Shown: positions 1 through 7,577 of the stretch, in pieces
Position numbering within the stretch: the stretch's first letter is position 1
Layout of the letters: every line of letters begins with the position of its first letter
DNA from: JANRKG01 sp033763635
Lineage (GTDB): Bacteria > Cyanobacteriota > Cyanobacteriia > GCF-001939115
Length of the DNA stretch: 14,640 bases
Reading direction: 5' to 3'
Assembly: GCA_033763635.1 (NCBI GenBank)
Contig: JANRKG010000283.1
Coordinates: forward strand, 1 to 14,640
Notes under the pieces: generated by a model
Seen by the model: only the letters and a program-made list of their open reading frames with translations
Databases searched by the model: none
What the model was told of the DNA's origin: nothing
Translations under genes and position numbers: made by a program

Positions 1-459
1 ATCTCGAATGGCGAGAAATACCTGGATCTTCTCAAAACCGGGCGGAGGTTCTGTCTCAAACTGCCCATGAATGGGGCCTCCATACGCTCCCGCCTGGGGA
101 TATTCTTTGGCAAAGCGATGGGCACTTGCCAGCCAATCCGGCGCGGGCAAATTGTCATCATCCAGAAACCCAACCATGACCCCACGGGCTTCTCGGATCG
201 CCTTTTGACGGGCGAAAGCGGCTCCCTGTTCTGCTTCAAAGTGATACCGCAATGGAAAAGAAGCAGACCAGTTCGCTTGTAACTCCTGAATTACTGCGGC
301 TGTTTCGTCCGTGCTGTTGTTATCGACAACCAAAATCTCCCAGGCAATGCCCTCAATTCCCTGCTGGGCTTTGAGGCGATCGATCACTGCCGAAATGCGG
401 CGCGCACTGTTGTAGGTGGGAATCGCAATGGTAAAGTCCAGGACGCAATCAGGAGACAT
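1..459 (-). CDS. HpsE-like family 2 glycosyltransferase, partial (C-terminus beyond left edge)
   Basis: This is the first 153 codons of a GT-A fold glycosyltransferase, predicted to move a sugar from a nucleotide-sugar donor during exopolysaccharide synthesis. The frame is open from ATG at 459 to base 1, so the stop lies outside the window. Visible motifs are DFTIAIPTYN near the start (residues 8-17), VDNNSTD (45-51) and the metal-binding GFLDDDNLP with DDD at 100-102. It aligns without gaps to the neighbouring glycosyltransferase at 501-1445, with about 80 of some 145 positions identical by eye, so the two are tandem paralogues. The 41-nt gap and shared strand suggest one transcript with clpB upstream. 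The HpsE label (hormogonium polysaccharide locus of Nostoc) is from remembered family resemblance; the sugar and acceptor are unknown. Confidence 0.85.
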   Translation of the reverse strand, partial: MSPDCVLDFTIAIPTYNSARRISAVIDRLKAQQGIEGIAWEILVVDNNSTDETAAVIQELQANWSASFPLRYHFEAEQGAAFARQKAIREARGVMVGFLDDDNLPAPDWLASAHRFAKEYPQAGAYGGPIHGQFETEPPPGFEKIQVFLAIRD

Positions 460-500
460 GGCAGGGAATGCAAAGGGACGGGTCACGCAGCAGCAGCACC

Positions 501-1445
501 TTACCGCGGGTTCTGTTGCCGGATGTAGAGGGGGCTGAGCAGGCTACTGCGAAACAATTCCATTTCACAAGCAGCTTTCAAGTCTGTTCTAACGCTAGGA
601 CCGTACTTTAGTAAATGTTTTGCAATCTTTCGTAGATCATTAGCGGCATAGGCGATCGTCGCCAGGGGACGATAAGCAGGTTGCACACTCAGCATCCGGG
701 TTACATGACGACTGAGACCAATGCCCTGAAAGAAGGGAATTAAATATTCCCGTTGCAGCCGTGAGGTTGGGATTTTGTGGTACATCTCCATGGCTGGGTT
801 GTACCAGATTTCCCATCCTCCCTGCTGAATGTAGGAAATAACCTCCAGATCTTCCCCGGTCAGCATGCTGTCTTGGGTGCGCCCATTTAAGATGCATCGC
901 TCTGGCACCGTCGCTAACCAGGCTTGCTTCCGAACGACTAATCCCGCTGAAGGGGGGAGGAGTTTTTGGGCGGGTTCGTAACGCAGGGGCCTTGAACCCC
1001 GTTCGACAATCGCCAGAAAAGGAAGCAAGCCCTGAAGTTCTGGAGGTGGAGGCGTTTCGTACAGGCCGTGAATTTGACTGCCAAAGGCTCCCGCTTTGGG
1101 ATATTGCTCGGCAAAAGCCAGAGCCGCCGCAACCCAACCCGATTCAGGTAAGTTATCGTCATCCAAAAAACCAACTAAATCACTTTGGGCTTTTCGAATG
1201 GCGAGTTTTCGCGCATACCCGGCCCCCTGCTGTGGCTCAAAGCAGTATTTCAGGGGGATAGCCCTTGACCAAGTGGCTTGATAGGTCTGAAAGGCTTCAG
1301 CCGTATTGTCCGTACTATTGTTATCGACAAGTAACACTTCCCAACTGACAGTCTCGATGCCAACTTGTGATTTCAGCCGATCGAGCACTTCGGGAAATCG
1401 TTTCGCACCGTTATAAGTACAGATGGCGATCGTGAAGTCAGTCAT
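501..1445 (-). CDS. HpsE-like family 2 glycosyltransferase
   Basis: A 314-residue inverting-type GT2 enzyme, predicted to act at the cytoplasmic face of the membrane in polysaccharide assembly. It shows DFTIAICTYNG at residues 3-13, VDNNSTDNT at 40-48, the metal-binding GFLDDDNLP with DDD at 95-97, and further on SMLTGEDLEV followed by GWEIWYNPAMEMYHKIP. Those downstream blocks are typical of the cyanobacterial HpsE-like family; in GT2 enzymes an ED pair there usually supplies the catalytic base. There is no transmembrane anchor, so it is probably soluble or peripheral. Its ATG overlaps the clpB stop (ATGA, 1442-1445), which suggests translational coupling. A paralogue follows 41 nt downstream. 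General function is secure; the hormogonium polysaccharide role is inference. Confidence 0.9.
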   Translation of the reverse strand: MTDFTIAICTYNGAKRFPEVLDRLKSQVGIETVSWEVLLVDNNSTDNTAEAFQTYQATWSRAIPLKYCFEPQQGAGYARKLAIRKAQSDLVGFLDDDNLPESGWVAAALAFAEQYPKAGAFGSQIHGLYETPPPPELQGLLPFLAIVERGSRPLRYEPAQKLLPPSAGLVVRKQAWLATVPERCILNGRTQDSMLTGEDLEVISYIQQGGWEIWYNPAMEMYHKIPTSRLQREYLIPFFQGIGLSRHVTRMLSVQPAYRPLATIAYAANDLRKIAKHLLKYGPSVRTDLKAACEMELFRSSLLSPLYIRQQNPR

Positions 1446-4102
1446 GAACTACCCAGAGGAACAGGGGTTTGCCGTGTGAAGGTCAAATAATTGTCTGTAC
1501 AATCAATGACAATCGTATCGCCTTCAGTAAAAGCGTTCTCCAGAATTTTCACGGAAAGTGGGTTTTCTAATTCCCGCTGAATTGCTCGCTTGAGGGGTCT
1601 TGCTCCGTAAGTGGGGTCGAATCCCGCTTCTGCAATGTGATCCTGAGCCGCTTCTGTCATGTCCAGGGTAATCTTCTGGTCCATTAGTAACCGCTGGATG
1701 CGCTGAAGTTGAATTCGCACGATCTGGCGCAATTCCTCGCGTCGCAACGCATGGAACAGAATTAGCTCATCCACGCGGTTGAGGAACTCAGGGCGAAAAT
1801 GGCTGCGGAGGGCATCAAGTACCCGCGTCTGCATTTCCTCGTAGCGATCGTCATCTCCCGAAATATCCAGAATGTGGTCGCCCCCGATATTACTGGTCAT
1901 CACGATCACAGTATTACGGAAATCCACGAGTCGCCCCTGCGAATCCGTAATGCGCCCATCGTCCAGCACTTGCAGCAGGATATTAAAGACATCCGGGTGA
2001 GCTTTTTCCACGTCATCCAGCAGAACGACTGAGTAGGGCTTACGGCGAATGGCCTCCGATAGCTGGCCTCCTTCCTCATAGCCCACATAGCCTGGAGGCG
2101 CACCCACTAACCGGGAAACCGAGTGCTTCTCCATGTACTCCGACATATCCAGACGAACGATCGCATCATCGCTATCAAAGAGTGCCTGGGCCAGGGCACG
2201 GGCCAACTCGGTTTTCCCCACTCCCGTCGGTCCCATGAACAGAAAGGAGCCGATCGGACGGTTGGGATCTTTCATCCCGGCACGGGCGCGACGGATAGCG
2301 GCAGCTACCGCTTCCACCGCTTCCACCTGACCAATTACCCGTTTGTGTAACACCGACTCCAGTTGCAAAAGCTTCTGCCGTTCCGATTCCAGCAAGCGGT
2401 TCACCGGAATTCCTGTCCACTTTGCGACGATCTCCGCGATGTCTGCTTCCGTCACCTGTTCCCGCAGGAGGGCTGCGCCCCGGGATTGAATTTCTAACAG
2501 AATCGCTTCTTTACTTTCCCGCTCCTGCTGAAGTTTGGGCAACCGCCCGTAGCGTAGCTCAGAAGCCTTTGCTAGCTCCTGTAAATCCCCCAATTCGCCC
2601 TTGCGTTCGGCTTGCTCCAGTTGTACCCGCACCTGATTTTCCTGATCCCGCAAGTTGGTGATTCCATCCAGCAGTTCCTTCTCAGTCTGCCATTGTTCAC
2701 TCAGGAGATGCTGTTTGTCCTCCAGTTCTAAAATTTCTTGCTCGATCCGGTCCAATCGCTCACGGGCAGGGCGGAACAGACCTCCTCCACCCCGTTGCTC
2801 CTCTCCCTTTAGGGATAGTTGTTCCATCTTGAGTTGCATCACCCGTCGATCGATCGCCTCCAATTCAACGGGCTTCGAGGTGATCTCCATCTTCAGCTTT
2901 GCCGCCGCCTCGTCTACCAGATCGATCGCCTTATCGGGTAGGAAGCGATCAGTGATGTACCGGGAAGAAAGGGTTGCTGCTGCCACCAATGCGGAATCGG
3001 TGATTTTGACCGCATGGTGGACCTCGTAACGGTCCTTCAAGCCCCGCAGAATGGAAATGGTATCTTCTACGGTGGGCTGATCCACAACAACCTGTTGGAA
3101 TCGACGTTCCAGGGCTGCATCTTTCTCGATATATTTGCGGTATTCATCCAGGGTGGTGGCTCCAATGCAGCGAAGTTCTCCCCGGGCCAGCATGGGCTTC
3201 AAAAGGTTTCCGGCATCCATTGTGCCCTGAGTGGCTCCGGCCCCTACGACCGTATGTAGCTCATCAATAAAAAGGATCGTTTGACCGTCAGATTCGATCA
3301 CTTCTTTCAAGACGGCCCGGAGTCGGTCTTCAAACTCGCCCCGGTACTTCGCGCCCGCAATCAGGCTACCCATATCCAGCGAAATCAACCGACGGCCCTT
3401 GAGGGATTCAGGGACATCCCCATTCACAATCCGCTGGGATAGCCCTTCTGCAATCGCCGTTTTCCCAACCCCTGGTTCCCCAATCAGCACCGGATTGTTT
3501 TTGCTACGACGAGAGAGCACTTGGATCACGCGGCGAATTTCATCATCCCGCCCAATTACAGGGTCCAATTTGCCGTCCCGTGCCTGATCCGTCAAATCTC
3601 GCCCGTACTTCTCCAGGGCAGCATAGCGGGATTCGGGACTCTGATCCGTCACCCGTTGGGCACCCCGCAGGGTCTTAATCGTCGCCTCCAATTGACGGGG
3701 ATCAAGGTTCAGCATGCGGAAGAGACGACGGCCCAAGCGATCGTCCTCTCCCAGCGCCATCCAACAATGTTCTACAGAGATGAACTGGTCTTGCCAGGAG
3801 ATCCGGAGGGCTTCGGCCCTGTCCAGTAAAGAATCCAACCCTCGGCCCAGGTATAGTTGCCCATTGTCGGAGATCACCCGATTTTGCCGTTGGGCGAACT
3901 CGTTCAATTGTTGGGCCATGCGGGAAAGGTCTACCCCGGCCCGCTCTAGATAATCGCGGCTCAACCCTTCCTGTTCCAGAAGGGCGATCGTCAAATGTTC
4001 TACTTCTAGCTGCTGATGCCGATATCGACGGGCAACGTCCTGTGATTTGACAATGGCTTCCCAGGCTTTATCGGTAAACTTACTGGCATCCGTCGGCTGC
4101 AT
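1442..4102 (-). CDS. clpB: ATP-dependent disaggregase ClpB (ClpB1-like)
   Basis: Hexameric AAA+ disaggregase that threads aggregated proteins through its pore with DnaK, cytoplasmic. At 886 residues it is full length. Order of parts: N-terminal Clp repeats (about 1-145), first ATPase domain with Walker A GEPGVGKT (208-215) and Walker B ILFIDE (276-281), pore tyrosine in AKYRGEFE (Y253), arginine pair in LERRF (333-334), coiled-coil M domain (about 408-530, YGR at 518-520), second ATPase domain with Walker A GPTGVGKT (624-631), pore loop GYVGYEEGG, arginine in FLNR (776) and sensor 2 GARPLKR. The second Walker B reads VVLLDDVEK: the usual catalytic Glu is Asp697. The N-terminal block resembles Synechococcus ClpB1. 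V151 is a GTG, the region where ClpB can restart translation internally. No Shine-Dalgarno sequence precedes the ATG, and no CIRCE element is visible upstream. Confidence 0.97.
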   Translation of the reverse strand: MQPTDASKFTDKAWEAIVKSQDVARRYRHQQLEVEHLTIALLEQEGLSRDYLERAGVDLSRMAQQLNEFAQRQNRVISDNGQLYLGRGLDSLLDRAEALRISWQDQFISVEHCWMALGEDDRLGRRLFRMLNLDPRQLEATIKTLRGAQRVTDQSPESRYAALEKYGRDLTDQARDGKLDPVIGRDDEIRRVIQVLSRRSKNNPVLIGEPGVGKTAIAEGLSQRIVNGDVPESLKGRRLISLDMGSLIAGAKYRGEFEDRLRAVLKEVIESDGQTILFIDELHTVVGAGATQGTMDAGNLLKPMLARGELRCIGATTLDEYRKYIEKDAALERRFQQVVVDQPTVEDTISILRGLKDRYEVHHAVKITDSALVAAATLSSRYITDRFLPDKAIDLVDEAAAKLKMEITSKPVELEAIDRRVMQLKMEQLSLKGEEQRGGGGLFRPARERLDRIEQEILELEDKQHLLSEQWQTEKELLDGITNLRDQENQVRVQLEQAERKGELGDLQELAKASELRYGRLPKLQQERESKEAILLEIQSRGAALLREQVTEADIAEIVAKWTGIPVNRLLESERQKLLQLESVLHKRVIGQVEAVEAVAAAIRRARAGMKDPNRPIGSFLFMGPTGVGKTELARALAQALFDSDDAIVRLDMSEYMEKHSVSRLVGAPPGYVGYEEGGQLSEAIRRKPYSVVLLDDVEKAHPDVFNILLQVLDDGRITDSQGRLVDFRNTVIVMTSNIGGDHILDISGDDDRYEEMQTRVLDALRSHFRPEFLNRVDELILFHALRREELRQIVRIQLQRIQRLLMDQKITLDMTEAAQDHIAEAGFDPTYGARPLKRAIQRELENPLSVKILENAFTEGDTIVIDCTDNYLTFTRQTPVPLGSS

Positions 4103-4152
4103 GTGTTTGAACGCGAAACTAGCGCAAATTTTAAGATTTTCTGTCTCTCTTC

Positions 4153-4158
4153 ATTGTA
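4153..4158 (-). promoter_or_regulatory. candidate -10 box for clpB
   Basis: Read on the minus strand this is TACAAT, 51 to 56 nt upstream of the clpB ATG, which would leave a leader of about 45 nt. No good -35 hexamer stands 16-18 nt further upstream, so this is a weak call. It could also be chance in an AT-rich leader. Confidence 0.25.
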
Positions 4159-4203
4159 TTCGCGCATAGCAATGATTTGTTACAGGATGGTGAAATGGTT
4201 GTA

Positions 4204-4251
4204 GGTGATGGGAAATCAAAGAAACTGGCCTACCACCCATCCCCCATCACC
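4204..4251. repeat. heptad-type intergenic repeat with terminal inverted arms
   Basis: GGTGATGGG (4204-4212) is the exact reverse complement of CCCATCACC (4243-4251). The right side is built of 7-bp units, ACCCATC then CCCCATC then ACC (4235-4251). The right arm contains the stop codon of the TPR gene (4247-4249), so the repeat touches coding sequence. Related units recur at 7123-7169 and 12462-12475. The arms could fold as a 9-bp stem with a 30-nt loop and might end transcription of the TPR gene, but there is no T tract. Confidence 0.6.
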
Positions 4252-5563
4252 GCTCCTGTTCCAGATCCGCGATCACCCGCTCCCAGTACCATTCTTCAGG
4301 GCGATCGGGGTACTTTTGTTTTGCAAGGTCGATCAGCCGTTCCGCGATATCGAGGTTGCCACCCACCAGACGCAGGAGTCGATCGCGTAACTCAGTGCTG
4401 GGGTGAAATCGAGCGGAAGGGTCCCAGTCCCCTGGGCGAGGACTTTCTCGCCCTACATCCAGGGGAATTGATTCGGCCTGACTTCCACTAAAGGTTTGGG
4501 GAAGGGACTGGAGTTGCTTAAGCTGGTCCAAAACCTGACGGTAATGGGGCCAGTCCTGGCGTTCAAAGTAGAGGTTCGCAGCTCGTTGATAATCTTCCAG
4601 TGCTCCCCGAAGATCTGCAAACTGGTGACGGGTGGCGGCTCTGGCACAGTAGGTTTCTGGGCTGTCAGGGCGTAGGCTAAGGGCACGGGAGTAATCTTCA
4701 ATCGCCTGCCGATGATCCCCCTGACGGGCATAGGCTCCGGCCCGATAGAGATAAGCTTCAGCGCTGGTTTCGCTATTTTGCAGGAGTTGATTGAAGTCTT
4801 CGATCGCCCCTCTTGTGTCTCCTAATTCCATTCGCACCAATCCCCGCAGGTGTCGCAATCCTGCCCCGTCTGGGTTCATCTGCATCACCCTTGCAAGATC
4901 TTGCATTGCCGCCTGGGAACGCCTGGTTTTGGCATAAATGAGACCCCGGTAACAGTAAGCACGAGCATCGTGGGGATCAACCTGAATGAGCCAGTTGAAG
5001 TCTTCAAGCGCTCTGCGGTAGTCTCCAGCTTGAAATTTGTCGAGCGCCTGTTTGAAAAAATCTTCGGTTGCGATCGACGATACCGGGCGAACGGGAACGA
5101 TTTGGAGTTCCTTGATGCGATTCAGACAACGCTGGCAGTGGGTCGCATCTTTTTGATCCAGGTACAGTTGAGCGGCCCTTTTGAAGCTGCCGATCGCCGC
5201 CTCAATATTGCCCAGTCTTTCATAGGCAGTCCCCTGAAGATTGCAAGCCGCTGCATAGCTCGGATTGAGTTCCAACGCTTGATTTGCGTCTTCCAACGCC
5301 CCAGAACAGTCCCCCAGGGCCAAGCGCGTCAGCCCTCTAGCGAAGTAAGTCTCCACCCCATCGGGATTGAGCTGAAGTGCCTGGGTATAGTCAATGATCG
5401 CTCCCTGCCGATCGCCCAGGTCAAACCGCACGCCTCCCCGTCGATGATAGGCTGCGGCAAATTGAGGATTAATCTCTAACGCCCGATCGAATTGCTGGAT
5501 TGCGCCTTTAAGATCGCCCCTTCGAATTCTCTCTAGTCCCTGATCATAGAACGTTTGTTCCAT
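4247..5563 (-). CDS. tetratricopeptide repeat (TPR) protein
   Basis: A 438-residue protein made almost wholly of TPR helices, which usually bind other proteins; the partner is unknown. There are about nine repeats in two modules. The first (residues 4-154) ends in AQLYLDQKDATHCQRCLNRI and the second (168-352) in a matching block beginning ANLYFERQDWPHYRQ, so an ancestral unit of repeats plus a charged helix was probably duplicated. A low-complexity linker (about 353-388) leads to a C-terminal domain (390-438) with LLRLVGGNLDIAERLI and EEWYWERVIADLE, a tail I recall from other cyanobacterial TPR or kinase-associated proteins. No signal peptide or membrane segment is visible. It is divergent from mnmE, and its stop lies inside a heptad repeat. 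Confidence 0.85.
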   Translation of the reverse strand: MEQTFYDQGLERIRRGDLKGAIQQFDRALEINPQFAAAYHRRGGVRFDLGDRQGAIIDYTQALQLNPDGVETYFARGLTRLALGDCSGALEDANQALELNPSYAAACNLQGTAYERLGNIEAAIGSFKRAAQLYLDQKDATHCQRCLNRIKELQIVPVRPVSSIATEDFFKQALDKFQAGDYRRALEDFNWLIQVDPHDARAYCYRGLIYAKTRRSQAAMQDLARVMQMNPDGAGLRHLRGLVRMELGDTRGAIEDFNQLLQNSETSAEAYLYRAGAYARQGDHRQAIEDYSRALSLRPDSPETYCARAATRHQFADLRGALEDYQRAANLYFERQDWPHYRQVLDQLKQLQSLPQTFSGSQAESIPLDVGRESPRPGDWDPSARFHPSTELRDRLLRLVGGNLDIAERLIDLAKQKYPDRPEEWYWERVIADLEQER

Positions 5564-5590
5564 ATTTCACTTTTAGCCCAAGGATTATCA

Positions 5591-5602
5591 CCCTGCCAAG
5601 GG
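5591..5602. promoter_or_regulatory. imperfect palindrome, second candidate operator
   Basis: CCCTGCCAAGGG differs at two central positions from the core CCCTTGCAAGGG at 5667-5678. It lies 28 nt upstream of the TPR gene start, in the divergent TPR/mnmE region. Taken with the perfect copy it may be a two-site operator with centres 76 bp apart. This is inference from sequence alone. Confidence 0.3.
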
Positions 5603-5665
5603 GTCTACCATGCTAATAGGCATCATAACTGCCCTCATTGGGAGTGACGACTGAATCCACATACT

Positions 5666-5679
5666 TCCCTTGCAAGGGA
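5666..5679. promoter_or_regulatory. perfect 14-bp palindrome, candidate operator
   Basis: TCCCTTGCAAGGGA is its own reverse complement over all 14 bases. It lies in the divergent region between the TPR gene and mnmE, 52 nt before the preferred TTG start of mnmE and directly next to the alternative GTG start at 5681. Its right half also resembles a ribosome binding site for that alternative start. A DNA-binding dimer site is the simplest reading; the protein is unknown. Confidence 0.4.
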
Positions 5680-5731
5680 CGTGATGCAATTCAGAAATGT
5701 TGCCATAGGACCACCCAGACAAGGAGGACGT

Positions 5732-7111
5732 TTGAACGCAAGTGAAACGATCGCCGCGATTGCAACCGCGATTGTGCCTCAACAGGGAAGCGTGGGTATC
5801 GTGCGGGTTTCGGGGGCGAAAGCCTTGACGATCGCCCAGGCACTCTTTCATACTCCCGGAAAACAATCCTGGGAGAGCCATCGAATTCTCTATGGATGGG
5901 TACGCCATCCACAAACACAACAAATTGTTGACGAAGCATTGTTGTTACTGATGCTGGCTCCCCGCTCTTACACGCGGGAAGATGTTGTCGAGTTCCATTG
6001 TCATGGTGGGTTGATGGTAGTACAGCAGGTGTTGCAACTTTGCATTCAGCAGGGAGCCAGGCTGGCCCAACCCGGAGAATTTACGCTGCGGGCTTTCTTA
6101 AATGGGCGCTTGGACTTAACCCAGGCAGAGGGTATTACTGACTTGGTGGGTGCCCGATCGCCCCAAGCCGCACAGATGGCATTGGCAGGGTTGCAGGGTA
6201 AACTGGCTCATCCGATTCGGCAGTTGCGTAATACCTGTCTGGATTTACTGGCAGAAATTGAGGCCCGTATTGATTTTGAGGAAGATTTACCTCCCCTGGA
6301 TCTGCCGAGTCTGCAAGCGCAATTGGCAGGGGTGCTGGCAGAGGTGAATCGAATTCTGGCGACAGCCGATCAGGGGGAACTGTTGCGATCGGGCCTGAAG
6401 GTGGCGATCGTCGGACGGCCCAATGTCGGTAAGTCCAGTCTCCTGAATGCCTGGAGTCGGAGCGATCGGGCGATCGTCACCGATCTGCCAGGAACCACAC
6501 GGGATGTGGTGGAATCCAGCCTGGTGGTTGGTGGAATTCCGGTGCAGGTGTTGGATACGGCAGGAATTCGGGAGACGGGGGATCAGGTGGAGCGAATTGG
6601 GGTGGAACGATCGCGCACCGTTGCCCAGGCTGCCGATCTGGTGTTGTTGACAATGGATGCCCAGACCGGATGGACGGAGGAGGATCAGACCATCTACGAC
6701 CTGATTAAGTCCCGCCCGCTCATTTTAGTGGTGAATAAAATTGATCTGGTTGATCGGGAATTTCTGACCTCCCTACCTTATCCGCCCGAAATTTCTCAAG
6801 TCGTTTTCACTGCCGTTGCTCAGAATGAGGGGATTGCGGACCTGGAGCAAGCGATTTTGAAAACGGTTCATGCTGGAAATTTACAGGCCGCAGATCTGGA
6901 CCTGGCAATCAACCAGCGACAGGCTGCTGCCCTGACCCGATCGCAAATTGCTCTGGAGCAAGTTCAGGCGACGATCGCCCAAAATCTTCCCCTGGATTTC
7001 TGGACCATCGACCTGCGAGGAGCAATACAAGCATTGGGTGAGGTGACAGGGGAAGAGGTGACGGAATCTATACTCGACAGGATTTTTAGTCGATTCTGTA
7101 TTGGGAAGTGA
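5732..7111 (+). CDS. mnmE: tRNA uridine-5-carboxymethylaminomethyl(34) synthesis GTPase MnmE (TrmE)
   Basis: With MnmG (GidA) this potassium-activated GTPase modifies uridine 34 in the wobble position of certain tRNAs. From the TTG at 5732 it is 459 residues, the usual family length. It begins NASETIAAIATAI, leading into the folate-binding domain (QQGSVGIVRVSG, then HCHGG and PGEFTLRAFLNGRLDL). The G domain has GRPNVGKS (228-235), TTRD, DTAG (275-278) and NKID (335-338), and the protein ends with the diagnostic FCIGK, whose Cys456 is the catalytic cysteine. I chose TTG because AGGAGG (5722-5727) sits just before it and homologues start near this point. A GTG at 5681 or ATG at 5684 would add 16-17 residues with no counterpart that I recall. 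Function is certain, the start is not. Confidence 0.96.
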   Translation: MNASETIAAIATAIVPQQGSVGIVRVSGAKALTIAQALFHTPGKQSWESHRILYGWVRHPQTQQIVDEALLLLMLAPRSYTREDVVEFHCHGGLMVVQQVLQLCIQQGARLAQPGEFTLRAFLNGRLDLTQAEGITDLVGARSPQAAQMALAGLQGKLAHPIRQLRNTCLDLLAEIEARIDFEEDLPPLDLPSLQAQLAGVLAEVNRILATADQGELLRSGLKVAIVGRPNVGKSSLLNAWSRSDRAIVTDLPGTTRDVVESSLVVGGIPVQVLDTAGIRETGDQVERIGVERSRTVAQAADLVLLTMDAQTGWTEEDQTIYDLIKSRPLILVVNKIDLVDREFLTSLPYPPEISQVVFTAVAQNEGIADLEQAILKTVHAGNLQAADLDLAINQRQAAALTRSQIALEQVQATIAQNLPLDFWTIDLRGAIQALGEVTGEEVTESILDRIFSRFCIGK

Positions 7112-7122
7112 GGCGGGTAATC

Positions 7123-7169
7123 GGTGATGGGTGATGGGACAAGAATTTAATCACCAATGACCAATGACC
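7123..7169. repeat. two short heptad arrays downstream of mnmE
   Basis: GGTGATG occurs twice in tandem followed by GG (7123-7138). After 14 nt, ACCAATG occurs twice followed by ACC (7153-7169). GGTGAT and ATCACC (7151-7155 region) can also pair, giving a long-loop hairpin that might end the mnmE transcript. The units match the family at 4204-4251 and 12462-12475. Confidence 0.6.
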
Positions 7170-7220
7170 TATTCACCTAAATTTTCAGCCTTCCTGCGCT
7201 AGATTAGAAGCAACAGAACT

Positions 7221-7247
7221 TTGTCGGGCAAAGATCGTCTGTATACT
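7221..7247 (+). promoter_or_regulatory. candidate promoter of the small membrane protein gene
   Basis: TATACT at 7242-7247 is a good -10 hexamer, with TTGTCG at 7221-7226 as a possible -35 and a 15-bp spacer (16 bp if the -35 is read as TTTGTC). Transcription would start near 7254, about 33 nt before the ATG at 7287. Confidence 0.4.
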
Positions 7248-7286
7248 TAAATCAATTTCTAAACTACTCCGGCAGATCCTATTGTG

Positions 7287-7577
7287 ATGAACGTTTGGCC
7301 CCGCTTTCTAAAAGCAACGTACCGCAAGGAACCAATTTCCAGTTTTGTATTAACCGTGGGAGTCGTCGATGCACTGATCGGGGGATTCGATACAGAGTGG
7401 GTGTTGTTTACGGTTGGGGTTAGCACTGTTGGCATTGCTTTAGGGTTGCGCTGGTGGCTTATGCAACGCAGCCGCATAGAGATGCCTCAACCCGTTGCCC
7501 AGCGATATCTTCCTGCTGCCTCATCGAATGCTTCGTTACCCATGCTGTCCATCTCGAAAAAGCGCCCTCGCCGATAG
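7287..7577 (+). CDS. small integral membrane protein of unknown function
   Basis: A 96-residue protein (97 if the GTG directly before the ATG is used). A short basic head (WPRFLKATYRKE) precedes two hydrophobic stretches, SSFVLTVGVVDALIGGF and WVLFTVGVSTVGIALGLRWW, and the chain ends in a polar, proline- and arginine-rich tail (KKRPRR). By the positive-inside rule both ends should be cytoplasmic. I recall similar short proteins in cyanobacteria near mnmE, but no function. It has no clear Shine-Dalgarno sequence. Its own candidate promoter (7221-7247) and the repeats before it argue that it is not simply read through from mnmE. Confidence 0.75.
   Translation: MNVWPRFLKATYRKEPISSFVLTVGVVDALIGGFDTEWVLFTVGVSTVGIALGLRWWLMQRSRIEMPQPVAQRYLPAASSNASLPMLSISKKRPRR

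Noticed and set aside
4103..4203. CIRCE (HrcA) heat-shock operator before clpB
   Set aside because: No TTAGCACTC and GAGTGCTAA arms are present in the leader.
4850..5479. Long open frame on the plus strand opposite the TPR gene
   Set aside because: It lies fully antisense to a protein with clear TPR pattern, shows no family motif, and has the skewed composition of an antisense frame.
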